Shown here: one piece after another, positions 1-8,393 of the stretch
How positions within the stretch are numbered: position 1 is the first letter of the stretch
Layout: every line of letters begins with the position of its first letter
Origin: Parafilimonas sp.
GTDB taxonomy: Bacteria > Bacteroidota > Bacteroidia > Chitinophagales > Chitinophagaceae
NCBI GenBank assembly: GCA_023251275.1
Contig: JAHEZC010000013.1
Location: 1 to 13,537, forward strand
Reading direction: 5' to 3'
DNA length: 13,537 nucleotides
Made by a program: the position numbers and the translations under genes
Notes under the pieces: generated by a model
Databases searched by the model: none
Seen by the model: the letters and a program-made list of their open reading frames with translations, nothing else
Told to the model about the DNA's origin: nothing

Positions 1-1
1 T

Positions 2-694
2 GGGAAAGACGGAAGTGTAAATACTATTCCCGGTCATAATATACCAATGGCAATTATCGGCACTTTTATACTTGCTTTTGGATGGTTTGGATTCAACCCC
101 GGCTCTACTTTAGCAGGCACCGATTTAAGAATTAGTGTGGTGGCGGTAAACACAATGCTTGCAAGTGCAACCGGGGCGCTTTTTGCGACTCTTTATGTTT
201 GGGCTAAATTCGGCAAGCCTGATCCTGGCATGATGGCAAACGGCCTGTTGGCAGGTTTAGTCGCTATTACCGCGCCATGTGCATTTGTAAATGCAATGAG
301 TGCAGCTATCATAGGAGCAATAGCGGGTATATTGGTCGTTGTTTCCGCAATATTTATTGACAGAAAATTAAAAATTGATGATCCTGTAGGAGCTATTGCA
401 GTGCATGGCGTTAATGGATTGTGGGGAGTACTCTCACTGGGCCTGTTTGCAGATGGAAAATATGGCGATGGATGGAATGGTGTTGCAGGAACCGTAACGG
501 GCTTGTTTTATGGAGACGGAAAGCAATTCATTGCAGAATTGATCGGTGGATTAGTTTGTATAATTTTTGTTTTTATCGTAATGTATGCTTTCTTTAAAAT
601 TCTGGATAAGATAGTTGGCCTCAGAACTAAGGAGGCGGATGAAATCGCAGGGCTGGATATTCCCGAAATGGGCGTTCATGGTTATGTGGATTAA
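2..694 (+). CDS. amt: Ammonium transporter (Amt family), 3' part only
   Basis: C-terminal part of an Amt/Mep/Rh ammonium channel, an inner-membrane protein that conducts NH3/NH4+. The reading frame is open from base 2, so the gene begins outside the window; the internal Met at base 47 is not the start. Visible Amt hallmarks are GHNIPMAIIGTFILAFGWFGFNPGS just before and after that Met, then GLLAGLVAITAPCAFV, and the pore-lining histidine in GAIAVHGVNGLWG (His codon at 404-406, equivalent to the second pore His of E. coli AmtB). About five to six hydrophobic segments remain. The cytoplasmic tail ends GLDIPEMGVHGYVD, the type of tail that GlnK/PII proteins bind in this family. The stop is followed by a hairpin terminator. 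A glnK-type gene often lies beside amt, but none is in this window. Confidence 0.95.
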   Translation, partial: GKDGSVNTIPGHNIPMAIIGTFILAFGWFGFNPGSTLAGTDLRISVVAVNTMLASATGALFATLYVWAKFGKPDPGMMANGLLAGLVAITAPCAFVNAMSAAIIGAIAGILVVVSAIFIDRKLKIDDPVGAIAVHGVNGLWGVLSLGLFADGKYGDGWNGVAGTVTGLFYGDGKQFIAELIGGLVCIIFVFIVMYAFFKILDKIVGLRTKEADEIAGLDIPEMGVHGYVD

Positions 695-728
695 AGCGTA
701 GAATTACTTAAAAATATCAATACGTGGC

Positions 729-762
729 AAATCCCGGAAGAAATTCCGGGGTTTGTATTTTA
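729..762 (+). terminator. Intrinsic terminator after amt
   Basis: An 11-bp stem (729-739 with 744-754; core CCCGGAA/TTCCGGG, one G-U pair) closes a GAAA tetraloop. It is followed by a short T-rich stretch (gtatttta). It lies 35 bp past the amt stop codon. Confidence 0.75.
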
Positions 763-854
763 CAAAAGCAGATAATTTTATATTATAAAAAAAACTATTT
801 ATTATGTCATTAATATTAGATACAATTTTTTAAAATAATTTTAGAAAATTTGAA

Positions 855-862
855 TATATTTG
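855..862 (+). promoter_or_regulatory. Possible Bacteroidota -7 box upstream of nhaA
   Basis: TATATTTG matches the Bacteroidota -7 consensus TAnnTTTG exactly and lies about 93 bp upstream of the nhaA start. No clear TTTG -33 box sits 19-20 bp upstream (only a run of T). The surrounding 770-955 stretch is extremely AT-rich, so a chance match is possible. Confidence 0.3.
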
Positions 863-955
863 TGTTATATTTTTAATTAATTTTTTATTTTAATTGATTT
901 ACAAGAAATATGTGTTAAAATAACGGTTTAATAAAACATTACGTAAAATAATTAT

Positions 956-2224
956 ATGAAAAATGCTATTTTTAAGATAGAAAAATTACACCACCGAATG
1001 CTGACACCGATCAGAGATTTTCTGGCCGATAGCCGGGCAATCGGAATTATTCTGATAGGTTGTACGGTTCTATCCCTGGTTCTTTCCAATCTTTCAGCGA
1101 CAAATGCTGCGTATATGGGATTCTGGCAAAAGGATTTAAATCTCCATTTGGGGTCGTTAAACCTCCCTGAAAATCCTCTGGCTATTATCAATGATGTGCT
1201 GATGACATGCTTTTTCTTCCTGGTAGGCATGGAAATAAAGCGTGAACTTACAATCGGCGAATTAGCATCCTTCAAAAAATCATTACTACCTGTTCTTGCT
1301 GCAATGGGCGGAATGGTTTGCCCGGCCATCATTTTCTCATTTTTCAATGGCGGCACACCATATCATCACGGGTGGGGAATACCTATGGCTACTGATATTG
1401 CATTTTCTTTAGGTGTTCTTTCTTTATTGGGCAAAAGGGTCCCGGTTCAATTAAAAATTTTCCTCGCAGCCCTGGCTATCATTGATGACCTCGGAGCCGT
1501 AATAACCATAGCAGTTTTTTATACCTCAAAACTGACATTGACCTATTTACTGACAGGCTTGACGGCTTTTGCATCTGTGATCGCATTAAATCTGTTTAAA
1601 GTTAAATACACCATTTTATATTTAATACCCGGTATTATTTTATGGTATTGTATTTTTAACTCAGGCATTCATCCAACTATCGCAGGCGTATTAATGGCAT
1701 TCAGCATGCCCTTATCGGGACTGGCTAAACTTGAGCATCGGCTTCATTACCCGGTGAACTTTATGATCATGCCTTTATTTGCATTGGCCAATACGGCAAT
1801 TGCACTCCCTTCTCATTTTGGCAATATATTTACCTCCACAATCAGCCTTGGCGTTATTTTCGGTTTAATAGCAGGTAAGCCAATAGGTATTTTTTTATTC
1901 TCATGGGCTGCAACCAAACTTGGCCTTGCATCGCTTCCTTCGCGAACTGGTTATAAGCAACTTTTGGGTATCGGAATGTTGGGAGGAATCGGATTTACCA
2001 TGTCTATATTCACATCAACATTGGCTTTTAATACAGACGAATTCCAGGTAATCGCAAAAGTTTCTGTCATCTGTGCATCAGTGGTTTCCGGAGTTGTCGG
2101 TTACAAATATCTCAACCGGTTTGAACCGCTTGCAGAACACAAAGATGCAAAACAAATTGGCTTAAAAAACGTATTTGAAAACTCTGTCAGTGGCAGTCCC
2201 GCATTAAGCTACAGGGATAGTTAA
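956..2224 (+). CDS. nhaA: Na+/H+ antiporter NhaA
   Basis: Inner-membrane sodium/proton antiporter for sodium and alkaline-pH homeostasis, 422 aa, somewhat longer than E. coli NhaA (388 aa) because of a polar C-terminal tail of about 35 residues. Many hydrophobic segments are present, consistent with the 12-helix family fold. Key motifs: FFFLVGMEIKREL (helix 2 region); TDIAFSLGVL with Asp147; LAIIDDLGAV with the paired aspartates Asp177/Asp178 that bind the ion in this family; GKPIGIFLFSW with Lys308, equivalent to the lysine of helix 10; and LLGGIGFTMSIFT. The ATG at 956 is preceded by A/T-rich DNA with no Shine-Dalgarno, usual in Bacteroidota. It is apparently monocistronic, with terminators on both sides, and convergent with ppc. 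No nhaR-like regulator is next to it. Confidence 0.96.
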   Translation: MKNAIFKIEKLHHRMLTPIRDFLADSRAIGIILIGCTVLSLVLSNLSATNAAYMGFWQKDLNLHLGSLNLPENPLAIINDVLMTCFFFLVGMEIKRELTIGELASFKKSLLPVLAAMGGMVCPAIIFSFFNGGTPYHHGWGIPMATDIAFSLGVLSLLGKRVPVQLKIFLAALAIIDDLGAVITIAVFYTSKLTLTYLLTGLTAFASVIALNLFKVKYTILYLIPGIILWYCIFNSGIHPTIAGVLMAFSMPLSGLAKLEHRLHYPVNFMIMPLFALANTAIALPSHFGNIFTSTISLGVIFGLIAGKPIGIFLFSWAATKLGLASLPSRTGYKQLLGIGMLGGIGFTMSIFTSTLAFNTDEFQVIAKVSVICASVVSGVVGYKYLNRFEPLAEHKDAKQIGLKNVFENSVSGSPALSYRDS

Positions 2225-2245
2225 AATATTGGCTGATCGAAGAGC

Positions 2246-2282
2246 AAAGCGGGCTATCTTCATTGATAGAACCGCTTTTTTT
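2246..2282 (+). terminator. Intrinsic terminator between convergent nhaA and ppc
   Basis: The outer stem AAAGCGG/CCGCTTT (2246-2252 with 2272-2278) is continued by CTATC/GATAG (2254-2258 with 2265-2269) across a small internal loop, with apical loop TTCATT. A run of T follows to 2282. The T-run serves nhaA. For ppc only three A residues precede the stem, so it is weak on that strand. Confidence 0.8.
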
Positions 2283-2303
2283 GATTATGTTATTGCATTT
2301 TTC

Positions 2304-4883
2304 CTAAGCTGAATTTCTTCCTGCGTTGATGATACCGAAAGAGCAGCGCATGGCTAATTTTTCATAGGTTGCCTTTACCGGGGCGCTTACCAACTGCTCC
2401 TCCATATTGCGCATTTTTGTGATGGCATATTGCTGGATAGTTACCACGGGCAAAACAACTCTTTCACGCATGTGAATAGACAACTGATCTACCGGGTAAT
2501 CGGCCATAAGCTCCGTATTCCGCGATAGTTTTAAAACATATTTTACACTAAGTTCATATTCTTCATACATCATATTCCATATTTCGCCGTATCTGGCATC
2601 TTTGGAAAGATAAGCAGTAAGGGGGAAGAAGCTTTTCTTCATGGCCATTTCGCAATTATCTATCAGTGTTTTAAAGAAAAGTGATTCGCGGTACAATTTA
2701 TTTACCTGTTTCCATTTACCTTCTTCCTCAATTTTTTTCAAGGCAGTACCAACGCCATAATACCCGGTTACATTTTGTTTTAATTGGCTCCATGCTCCTA
2801 CATAAGGTATAGCTCTTAAGTCTTTCAAAGTAAGCCCGGATGCGGCGCCGCGTTTTGCAGGCCTGCTCCCGATATTTGTTTCCGTATAAAACCTGAGGGG
2901 GCTTACCCTGTATAAATACTCGACGAAATAAGGGTGATTTTTAAGTGCTGAATACGCTTTGTAACCTTCATCGGCCAGTGATTGCATCAATTGTTTTTCT
3001 TCATTGGTAAATGTGATTTCTTTATCTGAGAATAAATCATTGGAAATACCGGCATGAATAAGCTGCTCGATATTATATTGCGCAGCGTCAACAGTCCCGA
3101 AATTTGAACTCACCGTCTGGCCTTGTATGGTTAACTGAATTTCTTTATTTGATACATTTTTACCCATGGAAGCATAAAATTTGTGCGTCTTTCCTCCTCC
3201 TCTTGCAGGGGGACCGCCACGACCATCAAAAAAAATCACATCAATACCGTATTCTTTTGAGATGGCAGTGAGCTCTTCTTTTGCTTTATAAATGCTCCAG
3301 TTGGCCATTAAATAGCCGCCGTCTTTGGTGCCATCAGAAAAGCCGAGCATGATGGTCTGAGTTTTATTTCTTCTCTGCAGGTGGGAATGGTATTTTTTAT
3401 TTTCATACAAAGACCTCATGACGGCAGACGCATTATCAAGATCATCAATCGTTTCAAATAAAGGAACAATATCAATATTAATTTCTTTCGCTTTCCATCC
3501 GCCAAGCAGGAACAATCCATATACTTCTATTACATTCAGCGCGCTTGCACACTGGCTGATTATATAACGATGACAACCCTGCAACCCATTATATTGCTGA
3601 ATGGTTTTAACTGATCGTATTACTTCAATAATATCTTTATGCAGGGCTTCATCCAGCAATGACGCCTCCACATCATCTTCCGTACTAAGCAAAATGTCTA
3701 TTTTCTCTTCATCACCCAGGTTGCTGTAGTCCCGGGGAAGCGCCTTGCTTTTTAATGCGATGGCATTCAAAATTTTTGCATGAACAATACTTTCCTGGCG
3801 AATGTCGAGCGAAGCGAAATAAAGCCCGAATACCTCTGCTTTACTGATGAGATTATCAAGCAGGTGAAGAAACAATCCGTTATGTTCGGTGATGATGATC
3901 TCTCTTGCTCTATGCAATGTCTCAAGTATTTCTTTTTGTGTGATATTTGTTTTTTCTCCGGGTACAAAAAGGTTATTATATAATTTCTTTTCCAGGTCTG
4001 CCACCAATTCTTCCACGCCCTTGAAAGTAAGGCGACGTTTCAGTTTGCGTACATCCATATAATAGCACCTGATAATTCCCCCACGCAAAGCATCCGCAAC
4101 TTTCAGCGTTGTATCTGCAGTTACAAAAGGGTTGCCATCCCTGTCGCCACCTGGCCAGAAACCCATTCTGAAAACCGGGTTCTTTTCAGCAATGAGATCG
4201 GAATAGTCATTTTTCAGTGTTGTAAGCACTCTTCCCGCAGCAGGATAAAATATATTTTCCAGGAACCATAACAAACTCACAGCTTCATCATAAGGCGTAG
4301 GTTTTTGTTTTTTGAGAAAAGGCGTTCTCCCAAGCTGCTGCAGGTACATATTAATAAGTGCAGCGTTTTCTTCTGTCAATGCCTTTGAAAGATCATTGAT
4401 GATACCCAATACTTCGCCGGTATAAAATTGGGTAGGATGCGCAGTTAACACCAGCCTTACAGAAAAATCTTTCAGCTTTTCTGCGAGTGCTTCCTGCTTT
4501 TGCGTTTGCAGCACTTCACTTTGCAAATGCTTCAGTGTGCCAACTCCATTTATATCATTCACCTGGTTAAATGCTGCATCTTCCAGTGCATCAAACAACA
4601 CGACCTGCCTTTCTGAATATTGCACAAAACGGAAAAGCAGATCAATAAATTCCTGTTCCTTGGTATAAGTGGTATATTGCTTTAAAAAACTTTCCACAAT
4701 TTCAACAGGGCTTTGATTTTTGCGATAGCTTTCTTCACAATGAATTAAAAAAAGTGCCAGCAGCACTCCGGTTTTTTCAATACGGTGAAACGGCAATGAA
4801 GTAAATAAACTATTATACAATTGGAATCGGATACCGACCAGGTTTTTGAATTTGTGTAAAGCGCTGTTAGAAAAAGTTTCCAT
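2304..4883 (-). CDS. ppc: Phosphoenolpyruvate carboxylase
   Basis: Carboxylates PEP with bicarbonate to oxaloacetate, replenishing the TCA cycle; a cytosolic homotetramer in characterised members. At 859 aa it is near the usual 850-950. Catalytic motifs are all present: LTAHPTQ with His149, GGDRDGNP with Arg248, GFSDGTKDGG, and the glycine-rich loop GRGGPPARGGG with Arg555 and Arg561 at the same 6-residue spacing as Arg581/Arg587 in E. coli. The C-terminus is GRNSA rather than the common QNTG/RNTG, which I recall as usual for Bacteroidota enzymes. A TTG codon two codons upstream (4889) is in frame, but the ATG at 4883 is the more likely start. No Shine-Dalgarno is seen. The gene stands alone, divergent from lpdA across about 330 bp. 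Confidence 0.97.
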   Translation of the reverse strand: METFSNSALHKFKNLVGIRFQLYNSLFTSLPFHRIEKTGVLLALFLIHCEESYRKNQSPVEIVESFLKQYTTYTKEQEFIDLLFRFVQYSERQVVLFDALEDAAFNQVNDINGVGTLKHLQSEVLQTQKQEALAEKLKDFSVRLVLTAHPTQFYTGEVLGIINDLSKALTEENAALINMYLQQLGRTPFLKKQKPTPYDEAVSLLWFLENIFYPAAGRVLTTLKNDYSDLIAEKNPVFRMGFWPGGDRDGNPFVTADTTLKVADALRGGIIRCYYMDVRKLKRRLTFKGVEELVADLEKKLYNNLFVPGEKTNITQKEILETLHRAREIIITEHNGLFLHLLDNLISKAEVFGLYFASLDIRQESIVHAKILNAIALKSKALPRDYSNLGDEEKIDILLSTEDDVEASLLDEALHKDIIEVIRSVKTIQQYNGLQGCHRYIISQCASALNVIEVYGLFLLGGWKAKEINIDIVPLFETIDDLDNASAVMRSLYENKKYHSHLQRRNKTQTIMLGFSDGTKDGGYLMANWSIYKAKEELTAISKEYGIDVIFFDGRGGPPARGGGKTHKFYASMGKNVSNKEIQLTIQGQTVSSNFGTVDAAQYNIEQLIHAGISNDLFSDKEITFTNEEKQLMQSLADEGYKAYSALKNHPYFVEYLYRVSPLRFYTETNIGSRPAKRGAASGLTLKDLRAIPYVGAWSQLKQNVTGYYGVGTALKKIEEEGKWKQVNKLYRESLFFKTLIDNCEMAMKKSFFPLTAYLSKDARYGEIWNMMYEEYELSVKYVLKLSRNTELMADYPVDQLSIHMRERVVLPVVTIQQYAITKMRNMEEQLVSAPVKATYEKLAMRCSFGIINAGRNSA

Positions 4884-5211
4884 TATCAATTATGGGTTTA
4901 AAAATCCAGGCAGGCAATCATCAGCAGAAGTGGTGAAATTAGGATAAAAATAAGTGGCTGTGAAATAATTGTATGATCAAATCAAAAATTCCGCAGGCAG
5001 CTCATACGCGGCGTTAAAACACGGACAATAAGTGACATTGATCCATATAAAGACAATCCATTGAATAATTAACGCTATTTCGCTGTCTTTTGTCATTTGC
5101 TTAATTGAGAGTATTTTCGCTTTCTGATTTAATAGAAGTAAATGGAGGACATTAAAATTTCTTTGAAGAATCAAGGACAGAAAATTGTAAATCAAAAAAT
5201 CGTAAATAATT
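4884..5211. other. Divergent ppc/lpdA intergenic region
   Basis: This 328-bp gap has no convincing gene. A 72-codon open frame on the minus strand (4977-5195) looks like no protein family I know. It should hold the promoters of both flanking genes. A promoter candidate facing lpdA is listed separately; for ppc I see no good match to the Bacteroidota consensus. Confidence 0.6.
5089..5119 (+). promoter_or_regulatory. Candidate Bacteroidota promoter for lpdA
   Basis: TTTG (5089-5092) and TATTTTCG (5112-5119) are 19 bp apart, matching the TTTG / TAnnTTTG arrangement of Bacteroidota housekeeping promoters with one mismatch in the -7 box. Transcription would start near 5124, giving an untranslated leader of about 88 nt before lpdA. 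Confidence 0.4.
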
Positions 5212-6621
5212 ATGGCGTATGATGTAATTGTAATCGGCAGCGGCCCCGGTGGTTACCCGGCTGCTATCCGTGCATCGCAGTTAGGTTTTAAAGTGGCAAT
5301 CATTGAGAAAGAAAGCCTGGGCGGTATTTGCTTAAACTGGGGTTGTATTCCCACAAAAGCTTTACTGAAAAGCGCACAGGTATATGAATACATGAAACAC
5401 AGCAATGCTTATGGCATTAATGCAAAGGATGTACAGGCAGATTTTGGAGCAGTGATAAAAAGAAGCAGGGATGTAGCTGATAAAATGAGCAAAGGAGTGC
5501 AGTTCCTGATGAAGAAAAATAAGATTGATGTAATAATGGGTTACGGTAAACTGGCAGCCGCGGGACAGGTAGAAGTAACTGCTGCTGACGGAAGCAAGCA
5601 AACAGTTGAAGGCAAATATATCATTCTTGCAACAGGAGGCCGTGCAAGAGAAATTCCCAACCTTAAAATTGATAATAAAAAAGTGATCGAATACAGGTCA
5701 GCAATGTCGCTGCCGCAGCAACCTAAAACTATGATCGTTGTGGGCAGTGGCGCAATCGGAGTTGAGTTTGCTTTTTTCTACAACAGCCTGGGAACAAAAG
5801 TTACTATTGTTGAATTTTTACCGCGTGTGGTGCCGGTAGAAGATGAAGAAATTTCCAAAGAACTCGAAAAGCAATTCAAAAAACAGGGCATTGAAATAAT
5901 GACAAACGCTACTGTTGAAAGTGTTGACGGGAGTGGGAATGGCGTAAAAGCGTTGGTAAGAAAACAGGATGGCAGTACACTCACACTCGAAGCTGATATT
6001 GTGCTGAGTGCTGTGGGTGTTTCATCAAACATTGAAAATATCGGGCTGGAAGAGCTGGGCATTAAAACAGAAAAAGGAAAGATTGTGATTGATAAATATT
6101 TTCAAACCAATGTACCGGGAATTTTCGCTATCGGTGATTGTGCACCCAACCAGGCATTGGCACATAAAGCAAGCAAGGAAGGAATTAATGCTTCAGAATA
6201 TATCGGCTTTCTTGAAAAGAAATTTCAGCATAAGCCCGAACCGATGGATTATGGAAATATCCCGGGCTGCACTTATTGCCTGCCTGAAGTAGCAAGTGTG
6301 GGTATGACTGAAAAAGCCGCAAGAGATGCCGGATACGAAATAAAAGTGGGTAAGTTTCCTTTTATGGCAAGCGGAAAAGCAACCGCTGCAGGTGATACAC
6401 AGGGTTTCGTGAAAGTGATCTTTGATGCAAAATACGGCGAATTACTTGGCGCTCACATGATAGGCGCTAATGTAACAGATCTGATAGCAGAAGTTGTGGT
6501 AGCACGCAAACTGGAAACAACGGGGCATGAAATTCTGAATGCAGTGCATCCGCATCCTACACTGAGCGAAGCGGTGAAAGAAGCCACTGCTGCGGCTTAT
6601 GGAGAAGCAATAGATATTTAA
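5212..6621 (+). CDS. lpdA: Dihydrolipoyl dehydrogenase (E3)
   Basis: FAD enzyme that reoxidises dihydrolipoamide on 2-oxoacid dehydrogenase complexes (pyruvate, 2-oxoglutarate, branched-chain) and the glycine cleavage system, passing electrons to NAD+. 469 aa, a normal length. Domain order: N-terminal FAD Rossmann motif GSGPGG (9-14); redox disulfide in GGICLNWGCIPTKAL (Cys40/Cys45); NAD-binding VVGSGAIGVEFAFF from Val177; second FAD contact FAIGDC (305-310); C-terminal dimerisation domain with the catalytic dyad His448/Glu453 in HPHPTLSE. CxxxxC plus the C-terminal His-Glu pair separates it from glutathione and mercuric reductases. The gene is not beside E1/E2 genes, so it probably supplies several complexes (inference). 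The ATG at 5212 directly precedes the FAD motif and is the only sensible start. A terminator-like hairpin follows. Confidence 0.97.
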   Translation: MAYDVIVIGSGPGGYPAAIRASQLGFKVAIIEKESLGGICLNWGCIPTKALLKSAQVYEYMKHSNAYGINAKDVQADFGAVIKRSRDVADKMSKGVQFLMKKNKIDVIMGYGKLAAAGQVEVTAADGSKQTVEGKYIILATGGRAREIPNLKIDNKKVIEYRSAMSLPQQPKTMIVVGSGAIGVEFAFFYNSLGTKVTIVEFLPRVVPVEDEEISKELEKQFKKQGIEIMTNATVESVDGSGNGVKALVRKQDGSTLTLEADIVLSAVGVSSNIENIGLEELGIKTEKGKIVIDKYFQTNVPGIFAIGDCAPNQALAHKASKEGINASEYIGFLEKKFQHKPEPMDYGNIPGCTYCLPEVASVGMTEKAARDAGYEIKVGKFPFMASGKATAAGDTQGFVKVIFDAKYGELLGAHMIGANVTDLIAEVVVARKLETTGHEILNAVHPHPTLSEAVKEATAAAYGEAIDI

Positions 6622-6646
6622 AGAATGTGTGAATAAATTATGAAAT

Positions 6647-6676
6647 GGATTATGAGGAAACTTGTAATCCTTTTTT
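6647..6676 (+). terminator. Weak intrinsic terminator after lpdA
   Basis: A 6-bp stem GGATTA/TAATCC (6647-6652 with 6665-6670), with a possible inner AG/CT pairing, is followed at once by six T residues. It lies 25 bp past the lpdA stop. Confidence 0.5.
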
Positions 6677-6801
6677 ATAACCCAACTACTATTATTCCCT
6701 TATAGATATGATATTTTGAATTGCAGATTTTAAAACACAACAGAATATCTTTATCTGGTATATTGCACGGACGATCTTATTCCATATAAAACACATGCAA
6801 C

Positions 6802-7470
6802 ATGTCTGCTTATATTGTATCCATTAAGAAAATAATTCCAAGAACGCATAACGTACGCTCATACAGGGTTGATAAGCCGGCCGGCTTTCAATTTGTACCC
6901 GGTCAGGCCACAGATTTATCATTGATAAAGTCCGGATGGGAAAATGAAAAACGCCCCTTCACATTTACTTCCCTGCCACAGGATGAATTTCTTGAATTCA
7001 CCATCAAATCTTATTTTGATCATGACGGTGTTACCAACCAAATTTATCATGCTGTTGTTGGTGATCAGTTTGAGATCAGCGATGCATGGGGCGCTATTTC
7101 TTATAAAGGTGAAGGAGTATTTCTTGCGGGTGGTGCAGGCATTACACCGTTTATTGCCATCTTCAGAGATTTGCATCTGCAAAATAAAACCGGGAATAAT
7201 AAATTATTCTTCAGCAACAGAACGGACGATGATATTATCCTGAAAGATGAATTTGAAAAAATACTTGGAGAAAATTTCATTAATATTATTACTGCTCAGC
7301 CCGATACAAAATATTACGCCGGACGAATAGATAAATCTTTTTTGCAGCAGCAGATCAAAGATTTTAATCAGCATTTTTATGTATGCGGGCCCGATGCTTT
7401 TAATGAATCAATTCTGAAAGCGCTGGAAGAATCAGGCGCAAAGCCTGATGTATTGGTATTTGAAAAATAG
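6802..7470 (+). CDS. FAD/NAD(P)H oxidoreductase of the ferredoxin-NADP reductase fold
   Basis: A compact 222-aa flavoprotein reductase that should move electrons between NAD(P)H and a small carrier such as flavodoxin or ferredoxin; the partner is unknown. The N-terminal beta-barrel FAD domain has FVPGQATDLSL and the RPFTFTS motif (51-57), equivalent to the RxYS FAD-binding motif. The C-terminal NAD(P) domain has GGAGITPF (110-117) and YVCGPDAF (CGP at 195-197), and ends VFEK. There is no [2Fe-2S] domain, signal peptide or membrane segment, so this is the stand-alone FNR-like form often annotated as flavodoxin reductase. It starts 180 bp after lpdA and a strong terminator follows, so it is probably monocistronic. 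The physiological acceptor cannot be read from the sequence. Confidence 0.85.
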   Translation: MSAYIVSIKKIIPRTHNVRSYRVDKPAGFQFVPGQATDLSLIKSGWENEKRPFTFTSLPQDEFLEFTIKSYFDHDGVTNQIYHAVVGDQFEISDAWGAISYKGEGVFLAGGAGITPFIAIFRDLHLQNKTGNNKLFFSNRTDDDIILKDEFEKILGENFINIITAQPDTKYYAGRIDKSFLQQQIKDFNQHFYVCGPDAFNESILKALEESGAKPDVLVFEK

Positions 7471-7651
7471 CCGGATCTATGTACCGTATTTATTATGGAG
7501 ACAGCCTTAAACCGGCTTAAATAGCGTATAACTCTTCCTTAAAAATTCTGCCGGGTGTTCTTTCAATAAAAAATATTTTCTTATTTGCACCCTGTTTAAG
7601 GTTTCCTGAAAATAAAAAAATAGCAGTTATTTATCCCCCTGTGGACTTCTT

Positions 7652-7682
7652 AAAAAGCCGCTGATAGTATCAACGGCTTTTT
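7652..7682. terminator. Bidirectional terminator
   Basis: Near-perfect palindrome: arms AAAAAGCCG (7652-7660) and CGGCTTTTT (7674-7682), with inner TGAT/ATCA closing the loop AGT. Five A on one side and five T on the other let it work on both strands. It would end the oxidoreductase transcript from the left and the ancestral VOC transcript from the right. Confidence 0.85.
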
Positions 7683-7704
7683 GGTTTTACGGGCATCCCG
7701 AAAA

Positions 7705-8147
7705 TTATTTCATATTTTCTATAACCAGCATTGCATGACCATCCGGGTCTTTCACAATAAATGCTTTTATGTGGTTACCATCACCTGAATGAATATACAC
7801 TAATTCCTTTGACAAAAATTTGAATCCGCAGGGCTGCAATTTATTATACAATGATTCAGCATCGTCCACAATCAAAACCGTTTGCCATTACCGGATATCA
7901 TCTGCTTTTGTATCGGCCGGATATGGCTTTCCTGTTCTTGGCTTGAGATACTGTAAAAATTCTATTCCCGACCTTGCTCGCTTCTTAACCAGGTGATTTG
8001 CAAACTTGCTTCTTCCACAATATTCAGGTGTTCCTGTTCTGTACCATAATTGGAGCTTTCTCCTTTTCGTTCAATGCCAAGCAGTGTTTGATAAAATTGT
8101 AAACTGTTTTCTGTATTACTTATACCTATTGCAGTTTGATCTAAAAA
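7705..8147 (-). pseudogene. VOC (glyoxalase/bleomycin-resistance fold) family protein, decayed
   Basis: Minus-strand remnant of a vicinal-oxygen-chelate protein. Conceptual translation from about 8147 gives FLDQTAIGISNTENSLQFYQ, then LLGIERKGES, TEQEHLNIVEE and ASLQITWLRSEQG, reaching a stop at 7962-7964. Losing one base near 7970-7973 (GGTCGGGAATAG where GGTCCGGGAATAG would encode GPGIE) explains the shift, since the next frame continues GIEFLQYLKPRTGKPYPADT. A second lesion is an in-frame TAA at 7888-7890, where relatives usually have Trp-His before WQT. The rest, WQTVLIVDDAESLY through IHSGDGNHIKAF to KDPDGHAMLVIENMK, ends properly at 7705. The N-terminus is missing: the frame meets a stop just upstream and no start is found. 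Substrate unknown; the lesions make it non-functional. Confidence 0.8.
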
Positions 8148-8393
8148 TTGTCTCCTGACTTCGCAGCATTATGCTTAAGGTCTCCGACTTTTCCAGATGT
8201 GTTGAGACTCTCATTCGCACCTCGCCTTATTCAAAATTGCTGAGCATTGGGGGTAATGAGTGCCAGGAAATTTCTCAATACTGTTTCCCTTTGCTGGGCT
8301 TTAAATTGTTTCCATGAAAAACGGAACGATGAAGTGATTGCGACGCAACAGGCGATGCCACGAAGAACTGCAGCCGGTATCATAAAAATTATC
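8148..8393. other. Non-coding stretch with repeat-like pieces
   Basis: Between the VOC pseudogene and the glycosyltransferase stop I find no convincing gene. A plus-strand open frame (8247-8483) has no recognisable family and overlaps the real gene on the other strand. The stretch holds two related 17-bp sequences (8150-8166 and 8180-8196) and a segment at about 8318-8385 that resembles a dispersed intergenic repeat; both are described in the findings. Confidence 0.5.

Noticed and set aside
952..1356. 134-codon minus-strand open frame inside nhaA
   Set aside because: It lies entirely opposite a clear NhaA coding sequence and has no family-like content.
3767..3983. Two opposed open frames of about 66 codons inside ppc
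   Set aside because: Both overlap conserved PEP carboxylase sequence and look like shadows.
4977..5195. 72-codon minus-strand frame in the ppc/lpdA gap, ending CFNAAYELPAEFLI
   Set aside because: It has no recognisable domain and a weak start, and it runs across the lpdA promoter candidate. The last residues look protein-like, but not enough to call a gene or remnant.
7490..7610. Minus-strand 37-codon stretch ending GRIFKEELYAI
   Set aside because: It has no start codon and no known family and sits in AT-rich DNA. It could be a remnant, but I cannot support it.
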